Positions 1 to 6,343 of a stretch of DNA of 41,826 nt are shown here, piece by piece. The notes below the pieces were generated by a model. The model ran no database searches and had not been told where the DNA came from. It worked only from the letters and a program-made list of their open reading frames with translations. The stretch covers positions 1-41,826 of the forward strand of contig JAJDVG010000024.1 in the NCBI GenBank assembly GCA_022826245.1, in the 5' to 3' direction. Source of the stretch: Gammaproteobacteria bacterium. Lineage in GTDB: Bacteria > Pseudomonadota > Gammaproteobacteria > Steroidobacterales > Rariloculaceae. Made by a program: the position numbers and the translations under genes. Numbering within the stretch: the first letter of the stretch is position 1; every line of letters begins with the position of its first letter.

Positions 1-60
1 GAAACCGTCGTCATCGAGGGCAATAGCTACCGCATGAAGGACGCCAACACCGAATCATGA
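1..60 (+). CDS. C-terminal tail of IstB-like ATP-binding protein (partial)
   Basis: The window opens inside a reading frame whose last 19 residues end in IEGNSYRMKDANTES and then TGA at 58-60. The pattern V-I-E-G-x-S-Y-R-(M/L)-K-(D/E) is typical of the C-terminus of IstB, the AAA+ helper ATPase of IS21-family transposons. Only the tail is visible, so no catalytic motif can be checked. The next 220 bases hold no recognisable IS21 terminal repeat. If the call is right, a mobile element lies just left of the window, which fits the toxin-antitoxin genes that follow. Confidence 0.5.
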   Translation, partial: ETVVIEGNSYRMKDANTES

Positions 61-282
61 TCGCGGCCACCAAAACGACCTTGCAGAAACCTACAACTTC
101 AAACTGCTGGTTTTAGTGCATCTTCACAGTGTTGCTAGCAATCGGCCGTGAATCTCGGGCCCGGTGTTGATGTCGATCATGAGCGAGCTGAAGGAAATTC
201 CAAGCGCAACGCCGATTCTTCCGATTCGTCCACGCGGAACGGCATGCTTGACCAAGGTGGGCCATTGGCCTATGGTCTGGAA

Positions 283-564
283 ATGGAGTTCGAATGGGAC
301 GAGGCCAAGAGCAGCGCCTGTTTCGAGCGTCGCGGCTTCGACTTCGCCTATGCCGTGGGTGCCTTCCTCGATCCCCACCGGATCGTCGCGCAGGATCGGC
401 GGCGGGACTATGGAGAGGATCGCTATCGGCTGTTAGGCTCGATCGACGGGCGCGTGTATGTCGTCGTTTACACGATGCGGAACTCGGCCATTCGCATCAT
501 GTCGGCCCGCAAGGCGAGCCGGAAGGAGGTTGCGGAGTATGAGCATGACTCGAGTCAGGGTTGA
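283..564 (+). CDS. brnT: BrnT-like type II toxin
   Basis: This 93-residue protein begins MEFEWDEAK and carries the BrnT-family layout: an N-terminal FEWDxxK segment, a central DYGEDRYRLLG block, a VVVYT strand and a closing IRIMSARKAS motif. BrnT proteins are small RNase-like toxins with a RelE-like fold that block translation. I chose ATG 283 because the family starts at this point; an in-frame GTG at 148 would add 45 unconserved residues. The gene overlaps the downstream antitoxin gene by 26 bp, so the two are probably translationally coupled. The toxin comes first, as is usual for brnTA. The family call is firm, but toxicity is inferred. Confidence 0.85.
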   Translation: MEFEWDEAKSSACFERRGFDFAYAVGAFLDPHRIVAQDRRRDYGEDRYRLLGSIDGRVYVVVYTMRNSAIRIMSARKASRKEVAEYEHDSSQG

Positions 565-874
565 TCCCGACGATCCGTCCACCCTGCCCTCGGGGAGGAT
601 CGACCCCGCCAGGGTGGATGCCACCACCGAGGCGCAGATCGCCTTGCAGCAGCAGGAGGACGAGGATGAGGCCATTCAGGACATGGCGCGATACGCGCGC
701 CGGGTCCGGCGGCGGCTCGGGCTTTCTCAGACGGAGCTGGCGCGGCGCATCGATGTACCGCGTGAGACGATCCGCAACTGGGAGCAGGGGAAGCGCTGTC
801 CGACCGGCGCGGCGCGCGCCCTGTTGAGGGTGCTCGACAAGGCGCCGGAGACCGCGCTGCGCGTCCTGACTTGA
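539..874 (+). CDS. XRE-type HTH antitoxin paired with BrnT
   Basis: The protein has 111 residues. The first half is acidic and rich in Gln, Asp and Glu (about residues 35-50), a likely flexible toxin-binding segment. The second half is a clear XRE/Cro-type helix-turn-helix with LSQTELARRIDVPRETIRNW, followed by EQGKR and a short C-terminal helix. Its start, ATG 539, lies inside the toxin gene, with a second in-frame ATG at 545. Classical BrnA antitoxins are ribbon-helix-helix proteins, so a HigA-like HTH partner is a variant arrangement. It probably neutralises the toxin and represses the operon through its DNA-binding domain. Antitoxin function is inferred from position and domain type. Confidence 0.8.
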   Translation: MSMTRVRVDPDDPSTLPSGRIDPARVDATTEAQIALQQQEDEDEAIQDMARYARRVRRRLGLSQTELARRIDVPRETIRNWEQGKRCPTGAARALLRVLDKAPETALRVLT

Positions 875-941
875 CAGTCGGTGGAGTCAAATCCGCATGG
901 CTTGGCGCCATGTCGTTCCAGACGTGCCCCGAGCCGTGGGA

Positions 942-1014
942 TGAGACGATTCGGGAGCGTAATCGTCTCAGAATCAGCCGGATTTTGAGACGATTAGCGT
1001 GTAAAATCGTCTCA
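942..1014. promoter_or_regulatory. Two identical palindromes before fic (candidate operator)
   Basis: Four copies of one 10-bp half-site form two perfect inverted repeats, TGAGACGATT-N9-AATCGTCTCA, at 942-970 and 986-1014. The spacers are both 9 bp but differ in sequence, and the repeat centres are 44 bp apart, about four helical turns. The right palindrome ends one base before the fic start codon, so a bound protein would cover the ribosome-binding region. This looks like a high-affinity operator for a dimeric or tetrameric repressor; the binding protein is unknown. Confidence 0.75.
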
Positions 1015-1015
1015 C

Positions 1016-2164
1016 ATGTGGATCTGGCAACGCCCTGAGTGGCCGAATTTCGTCATTGACGCCTCCGCGTTCGAGGAGCGTGTCGAGACCTTCCATCGCA
1101 AGGGCGAACGTCTCGCCGGGCAGATCGAAGCGTTATCCGACGCCAACCAGACCGACGCGTCTGTAGACCTGATGCTCTCCGAGGTGCTTGCTTCCTACGC
1201 TATCGAGGGCGAGAAGCTGGACCGCGACTCGGTGAGGTCATCTCTGCTGGCCCATTTCGGCCGAGTGGTCGGCGACACTAAGCATGCCGGCGACAAGGCA
1301 TCCGCGGCAGCCGAGTTGATCGTCAGTGTGCGGCAGAACTGGAATCGGCCACTCTCTCACGAAATGCTCGGGGGTTGGCAATCGCTGGTTGTCGTGGACC
1401 AAATCACGAGCCTCGCGATGCGTGGCGCTTACCGCAACCAACCCGAGCCGATGCAAATTGTCAGCGGAGGCAGTCTCTCCCAACCCGGCCGGATTCACTA
1501 TGAAGCGCCCCCGTCCGCAGCGGTGCCCGAAGAAATGGCGCGGTTCCTGGATTGGTATAACGGCAGAGCCTCGGATCTCCCCGGGCCGATCCGCGCGGCT
1601 GTCGCGCATGTCTGGTTCGAAAAGATCCATCCGTTCGATGACGGCAACGGTCGCGTGGGCCGCGCGATCTCGGATCACGCCCTTTCGCAGGCCCTCGGTC
1701 GACCGACACTCGCATGTCTGGCGACAGCCATCAACGAGGATCGCCCCAACTACTACGACGAGTTGGAACTCATCGGCCGGGGCGAGTTCAACCTGGACGG
1801 GTTCGTGGAATATTTCACTCGGGCCATCGACAGGGCGCAGGAGATTGCCGTTGCCGAGGTTGAGTTCGTCCTGGGCAAGACCCGGTTCTACGACCGCTAC
1901 GGCGAGCGGTTGAACGAGCGACAGCGAAAGGTAACGGCCCGCATCTTCAGGGAAGGACGGGCCGGATTTGCCGGTGGGTTGTTCAGGAAGAACTACGCCA
2001 CCATTGCCAGGTGTTCGCCAGCGACCGCCGCTCGAGATCTGGCCGGTCTGCAGGACATGGGCGCACTGGTTTCCCGTGGACGAGGGCGCAGCACCCGCTA
2101 CGAGATTTCCTGCCCGGAGCCGTCTGCGGTTGCCCGGACCGTCGGCCCGTCACTCGGGCGCTGA
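1016..2164 (+). CDS. fic: Fic family AMPylase with DUF4172 N-terminus
   Basis: The 382-residue protein starts MWIWQRPEWPNF, the usual opening of the DUF4172 domain found on one Fic group. The Fic core has the full catalytic motif HPFDDGNGR at 205-213, with the active-site His at 205. An inhibitory-helix motif SYAIEG (S60-x3-E64-G65) precedes the core, so the enzyme should be held inactive intramolecularly. The C-terminus (about 300-370) looks like a winged helix. Such proteins usually transfer AMP from ATP to a Ser, Thr or Tyr of a target protein; the target cannot be read here. Two perfect palindromes end at the start codon, and the C-terminal DNA-binding fold makes autoregulation plausible. 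Confidence 0.9.
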   Translation: MWIWQRPEWPNFVIDASAFEERVETFHRKGERLAGQIEALSDANQTDASVDLMLSEVLASYAIEGEKLDRDSVRSSLLAHFGRVVGDTKHAGDKASAAAELIVSVRQNWNRPLSHEMLGGWQSLVVVDQITSLAMRGAYRNQPEPMQIVSGGSLSQPGRIHYEAPPSAAVPEEMARFLDWYNGRASDLPGPIRAAVAHVWFEKIHPFDDGNGRVGRAISDHALSQALGRPTLACLATAINEDRPNYYDELELIGRGEFNLDGFVEYFTRAIDRAQEIAVAEVEFVLGKTRFYDRYGERLNERQRKVTARIFREGRAGFAGGLFRKNYATIARCSPATAARDLAGLQDMGALVSRGRGRSTRYEISCPEPSAVARTVGPSLGR

Positions 2165-2224
2165 TTCCCTGCGCCGAGCGCATCCCCGGCTGCCGCAGCT
2201 TGGGCGCCGCAACGGCGATGCGCT

Positions 2225-2623
2225 TCAAAGCGACCAATCCTCGCAATCGAGATCATCGACGCGAGCGAATTCCCGGCTGTTGGCGGTGATCAGGGTCAGT
2301 TGCCGGGCTCGGGCCTGGGCTGCAATCAGCAAGTCGTAGGGACCGATGGGGCGCCCGGCTGCCTCGAGTTCGCTTCGAATCGCACCGGCCACGCGCGCAT
2401 CGCCGGCGTCGAAGGGAAGAACCTCGAACGACATCCGGTCCAGCAAGGCAACGTTGCGGTCCGTTTGCCGGCTCTTGAAAGCGCCGTAGTAGAGTTCATA
2501 GGCGACGATGGCAGGGATGCCGATCTCCGACGGTGCGTGCCGCCGGATATGCCGATGCAGGAGTCTCGACGTATCGTTCAGCAGGCTGGTGCAGGCGTTG
2601 GTGTCGAGCAGGAAACGAATCAC
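2225..2623 (-). CDS. vapC: VapC PIN-domain ribonuclease toxin
   Basis: This 132-residue PIN-domain protein has the expected acidic active site: D7 in LLDTNA, E43 in AYELYYG, D97 in PYDLLIAAQA and the N115 region in LITANSREF. VapC toxins are Mg-dependent endoribonucleases that cut tRNA or rRNA. Its start overlaps the end of the upstream vapB gene by 4 bp, so expression is coupled and antitoxin is made first. It converges on fic, ending 61 bp from the fic stop. Length and motifs are complete, so it appears intact. Confidence 0.92.
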   Translation of the reverse strand: MIRFLLDTNACTSLLNDTSRLLHRHIRRHAPSEIGIPAIVAYELYYGAFKSRQTDRNVALLDRMSFEVLPFDAGDARVAGAIRSELEAAGRPIGPYDLLIAAQARARQLTLITANSREFARVDDLDCEDWSL

Positions 2624-2868
2624 TCGAAGGCGCCTTCCAGTTGCGGCCGCCCCGGCAGCTCGGGCTGGTCACGGCCGTCGGAAAAGAAGTCGTCCGAAAA
2701 TTGACCTGCGATGGCGTCCAGCCAGGCCCAGTCCGACTCGACAGGCTCAAGGACCACCGCGGCGCCCTGTCTGCGGATGCGCACCTTGTCGCCCGTCATC
2801 CGAAACTCCTTCGGCAGTCTTACGGCCTGGGAGCGACCGGACCAGAACAACCTGGCAAATTCGGACAT
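2620..2868 (-). CDS. vapB: VapB antitoxin, AbrB/SpoVT type
   Basis: The 82-residue protein has the AbrB-like swapped-hairpin signature near its N-terminus: ARLFWSGRSQAVRLPKEFR, then GDKVRIRRQGAAVVLEP. The C-terminal half, rich in Trp, Asp and Phe (SDWAWLDAI, FSDDFFSDGR), is the usual toxin-wrapping tail. It precedes vapC with a 4-bp overlap. A tandem 12-bp repeat lies 18-43 bp upstream and overlaps the likely promoter, as expected for VapBC autorepression. Confidence 0.9.
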   Translation of the reverse strand: MSEFARLFWSGRSQAVRLPKEFRMTGDKVRIRRQGAAVVLEPVESDWAWLDAIAGQFSDDFFSDGRDQPELPGRPQLEGAFE

Positions 2869-2884
2869 CGCATGGCTCCGATTG

Positions 2885-2911
2885 AATATATACCAACGAT
2901 ATATACCAACG
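2885..2911 (-). promoter_or_regulatory. vapBC promoter with tandem repeat operator
   Basis: The 12-mer TATATACCAACG occurs at 2887-2898 and again at 2900-2911 (plus strand), a 13-bp period. Read on the minus strand it is CGTTGGTATATA, and the copy nearer vapB runs into TATATT, a good -10 hexamer. AT-rich sequence is rare in this window, which adds weight. A repressor bound to both copies would block RNA polymerase. The operator role is inferred. Confidence 0.55.
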
Positions 2912-3121
2912 TTTCGGACAGGAGATCAAGACCACGTAACTGGCGTTTACGACAGGAAATCCGTCGAAGCCACCGACATCGATTTCAGCACTGACCGGAA
3001 TGCGCCATCTCGTTCGTCGGCGTGGTCGGCACGATGGCGTCAAGCAGCAGCACGCCAGGCGCGCGGAACCGCCCAAAAGGCTGTCGTGGACAATCCGGAC
3101 CATGCCCGGCATCATCCATCG

Positions 3122-3694
3122 ATGCCCAGATTTTTCCGCCTGACCGAGTTCGGCGGTGCCTCGATGCGTGCAGCCCGCGTTTGCGGCATCGCGATGGTGC
3201 TCACGACTGCCGCGCAAGCCCAGGAATCGATGACGGACGGTCTCCGCATGGCCGCTGTGGAAGGGCGTGAGGTGCTGGTTCTGCCGGACGTGACCGTCAG
3301 TCCCGATGCGCCGTCGGAACGCACCCCGATCGCCGTGCGGACCTGGGAAACGGCCGAGCGGCGGTATCACGAGGTGGAGTTCGAGGGCGAGACGTTTACC
3401 GCATCCACACCGCTGCGGGGACCCAGGTCGCGGATCGTCTTCGATCCGGCGCGGCGGACTTTCTCGACGCTCTTGCCCAGCGTTCGCGTCGAACTGGAGC
3501 AAGGAGTGCGGACCGAGGCCATTGCCGCCGTCGTCGACGCAACGCGGATCACCGTGTTCGAAGCACTGGGATTCGCAATCGTCGATTTGCCTGCCGATGT
3601 GCATCCCGCGGAAGCCATCTCGCGCCTGCAACGGCTGCCCGGACCGCCGCGGGCGACCCTCAGGTTGAGCGCGCCGCCAATCGAGTGGCGGTAG
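3122..3694 (+). CDS. Secreted protein with subtilase propeptide-like C-terminus
   Basis: The protein has about 190 residues. A hydrophobic segment (VCGIAMVLTTAAQAQ) is a likely signal peptide; ATG 3122 or ATG 3164 could be the start. The middle is unrecognised. The C-terminal part contains a phrase like the I9-type propeptide fold of S8 proteases: F-x-A-L-G-F-A-I-V-D-L-P, then a helix H-P-A-E-A-I-S-R-L-Q-R-L-P. Its stop codon directly abuts the ATG of the S8 protease gene at 3695, so the two are co-translated. I infer that it acts as a separate chaperone or inhibitor of that protease. This rests on motif resemblance and position. Confidence 0.6.
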   Translation: MPRFFRLTEFGGASMRAARVCGIAMVLTTAAQAQESMTDGLRMAAVEGREVLVLPDVTVSPDAPSERTPIAVRTWETAERRYHEVEFEGETFTASTPLRGPRSRIVFDPARRTFSTLLPSVRVELEQGVRTEAIAAVVDATRITVFEALGFAIVDLPADVHPAEAISRLQRLPGPPRATLRLSAPPIEWR

Positions 3695-6235
3695 ATGCAG
3701 ACTCGGGAGATGGCCCGAACAGGACCGCCGATCCCTCGTTCGGCTCGCCCGCGACTCCTCATCGCCGCGCTGACGGCTTGCCTGATCGCGGCGGGCTGCG
3801 ACCGGAGCGACCCGCCGCCGCCTCCCCCGCCGACCGTGTCCCTGACGGCGCAGGTCGACCCGATGATCGAAGAGGCGGACAGCCGCAAGGTACCGGTGAC
3901 CGTACGACTCGACAGAACCTCACCTGCCACCTTCACCGTGCGGTTGAATTTCAGCGGTTCGGCTACCCGCGGCCGCGACTACGCGGTCGGTTCCGACGCG
4001 CTCATCGTGCCGTCGGGCAGCGTGCTGGCAAGCACCCACATCGACGTCTACAGGGACTTCGATGCGGAGGGGGACGAGACCATTGCCGTCGGCGTGGAAT
4101 CGGTACAAGGAAACGCCATTGTCGGCAGTGGGTCCGACATCCTGCTGACTGTGCTCGACGGCCCGGCAGCGCAAATCGACAAGCAGGCGCGGGAACCGGA
4201 CCCGCACCTGATCGTCTTCCCGGAGCGGTACAGCGTGACCGGGGAAGCCATCGAACTCGGGATTCTGGCGATCAACACGTCGCCCGAAGGCGAGACTGCA
4301 ACCCTCGTGGCGGAGTGGTCCACGGATTTCGAGTTCAACAGGGACGTGCATTCGCTCGGCTTCGTCGACGTGCCCGCGGTCAACCCGGATCTGTTCCATT
4401 TTCCCGAAACGCACGGGTTCACGCTGCCGCTCCAGGACCTGGAGCCGAACGGACGGTATTACGTCCGCGCGTACCTGTCAGGCGCCGGGACCGGAAACTC
4501 CGACTCCGGAACGATTGTCGAGTACGCGTTTCTGGCCGGTTTCCTGACCGATGCAAGCGGCAGGGTCGTGACTCGCTGCACGATACCGGAGCGAAACGCG
4601 GGCCCGACCGGCGCGGACCCCCTGTTCGCCCACCAATGGCACCTGAGCAACACCGGCCAGACCGCGTTTTCAAACGCCGCGGGGCTGGCGGGCGCGGACC
4701 TTCGAATGACGGGATCGATCGGCGCCCGGCGCAACGGCGCAGGCGTCAAGATCGCCGTGGTCGATACCGGCCTTGAAATCTGCCATCCGGACCTGGCGGC
4801 CAACGTGGCCGAGGGCCAATCGTTCAACTTCGCGCACGGCTTCACCGCCGGCGCCTCCCGCACCGACCCGTTCAACCACGGCATTCTCGGCGACCACGGC
4901 ACGAGCGTGGCGGGCGTTGCGGCAGCGGCGGCGAACAACGGCCGCGGCGGGCGCGGCGTGGCGCCGGAGGCGTCGCTGGTGGGATTCAACGTGGGCGCCG
5001 CCGTGTACGGCGGCGACGCCGAACTTGCGATGTTTCAGAGCCTGGGCGGCAGCGACGATTCGCCCGATTCGGCCAGCGTCGACATCTTCAACATGAGTTT
5101 CGGCACGGAACTTCCGGCGGAGAATTCCTCGGAGGATTTCGTGCGGCTGGTGAAGATGGGCACGAGCGACCTGCGCTCCGGCCGAGGCGCACTGTATGTC
5201 AAGGCGGCGGGAAACGAATTCGAGCATTGCCACCACAACCACCCGCTCAACGAGGAGATCGGCTGCATCGGCGCCAACGCCGACCCGGACCACAATCTGC
5301 CGTACCTGATCGCCGTCGGCGCGTTCAACGCCGAGGGCGTCAGGTCGTCCTATTCAAGCGCCGGGGCGACTCTCTGGGTGGTCGGACCCGCGGGCGAAGA
5401 CGGTGTGGAGCGTCCCGCGATCATCACCACCGACCAGGCAGGCCCGCACGTCGGACTCGACGCGGCTCCGGACAATGTCCTGTCCAGCGACCACCCGCTG
5501 AACCGAAACGGAGACTATACGAGCGCGTTCGGGGGAACCTCGTCGGCCACTCCCGCCGTCGCGGGAGCGATCGCCGTGCTGCTCGGTGCGTATCCCGCGC
5601 TGACCTGGCGCGACGTGAAACACATCCTGGCTTCTTCGGCGCGGCAGATCGACCCGGGCCGCGCCGAGATCCGGGCGGCCTTCAACGGGCGCCCGTACAT
5701 CGCGCGGCACCGCTGGCAGACCAACGCCGCGGGCTACCGCTTCCACAACTGGTACGGGTTCGGCGCAGTCGCCGTCGACGACGCGCTGGAGACGGCGGCA
5801 AGCCATGCGCCGGACAGCCTCGGGGAGTTCATGGAATCGCCGTGGTTCGAAGCCGAGATGGCGTCCGGGCCGCCCCTGGCCATTCCAGATGCGGACGGCG
5901 GCGGCGTTACCGACAGCCTGTCGGTTGCCGGATTGCCCGAATCGTCCAACATCGAGGCTGTAATCCTCGAAATTTCGGCGGATCACTCCAACGCACTGGA
6001 CCTCGGCATCACGTTGCGATCGCCTTCCGGCGCCGCCAGCATCGTCAACGCGCCTTTCAACGCGTTGCTCGACGGCTACCCTCTCGGGCTACGCGCATGG
6101 CGACTGATGAGCAACGCGTTCTACGGCGAGAATCCCAACGGAACGTGGACGGTGCACGTGGCGGATCTGGCCGCCGACGATACCGGTCAACTGGGGTCGT
6201 GGCGATTGCGATTTTTCTACGGGGAGCACCCCTAA
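3695..6235 (+). CDS. S8 (subtilisin-like) lipoprotein protease with Calx-beta and P domains
   Basis: The 846-residue protein begins with an export signal and lipobox (LIAAGC), then a Pro-rich linker. A Calx-beta-like domain follows (about 48-155). The S8 catalytic domain has Asp357 in IAVVDTG, His401 in GDHGTSVAG and Ser616 in GGTSSATPAVAG. The C-terminus (about 750-846) is a proprotein-convertase P domain with LRSPSGA and NPNGTWTVHVAD. It is probably anchored to the envelope by lipid and cleaves proteins outside the cytoplasm. I see no clear N-terminal propeptide between the Calx-beta and catalytic domains; the preceding gene may supply that function. The start is fixed by the stop of the upstream gene at 3692-3694. 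Confidence 0.9.
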   Translation: MQTREMARTGPPIPRSARPRLLIAALTACLIAAGCDRSDPPPPPPPTVSLTAQVDPMIEEADSRKVPVTVRLDRTSPATFTVRLNFSGSATRGRDYAVGSDALIVPSGSVLASTHIDVYRDFDAEGDETIAVGVESVQGNAIVGSGSDILLTVLDGPAAQIDKQAREPDPHLIVFPERYSVTGEAIELGILAINTSPEGETATLVAEWSTDFEFNRDVHSLGFVDVPAVNPDLFHFPETHGFTLPLQDLEPNGRYYVRAYLSGAGTGNSDSGTIVEYAFLAGFLTDASGRVVTRCTIPERNAGPTGADPLFAHQWHLSNTGQTAFSNAAGLAGADLRMTGSIGARRNGAGVKIAVVDTGLEICHPDLAANVAEGQSFNFAHGFTAGASRTDPFNHGILGDHGTSVAGVAAAAANNGRGGRGVAPEASLVGFNVGAAVYGGDAELAMFQSLGGSDDSPDSASVDIFNMSFGTELPAENSSEDFVRLVKMGTSDLRSGRGALYVKAAGNEFEHCHHNHPLNEEIGCIGANADPDHNLPYLIAVGAFNAEGVRSSYSSAGATLWVVGPAGEDGVERPAIITTDQAGPHVGLDAAPDNVLSSDHPLNRNGDYTSAFGGTSSATPAVAGAIAVLLGAYPALTWRDVKHILASSARQIDPGRAEIRAAFNGRPYIARHRWQTNAAGYRFHNWYGFGAVAVDDALETAASHAPDSLGEFMESPWFEAEMASGPPLAIPDADGGGVTDSLSVAGLPESSNIEAVILEISADHSNALDLGITLRSPSGAASIVNAPFNALLDGYPLGLRAWRLMSNAFYGENPNGTWTVHVADLAADDTGQLGSWRLRFFYGEHP

Positions 6236-6316
6236 TCGATCGGAAACCGCGCGAGGCATCGATGCAAGTATGCCGCGACGGAACAACCTGCTTTCCTCGA
6301 CCACCGACGCCGAAGC

Positions 6317-6337
6317 AAGCAACTGGATCTGTTGCTT
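6317..6337. repeat. 7-bp perfect inverted repeat
   Basis: AAGCAAC and GTTGCTT flank a 7-base loop (TGGATCT), just after the S8 protease gene and 6 bases before the ATG at 6344. No T-tract follows, so it is a poor intrinsic terminator. It could be an operator or a leader hairpin for the next gene. Confidence 0.4.
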
Positions 6338-6343
6338 AGTAGG

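Noticed and set aside
164..436. Short Pro-rich frame beginning MSELKEIPSATPILPIRP before the BrnT gene
   Set aside because: It overlaps the BrnT gene in another frame and loses any protein-like pattern after about 20 residues; it may be a remnant but cannot be supported as a gene.
2869..3121. Open frame extending the S8-partner gene upstream to 2711
   Set aside because: It crosses vapB in antisense and has no signal peptide or domain before residue 138; the gene most likely starts at 3122 or 3164.
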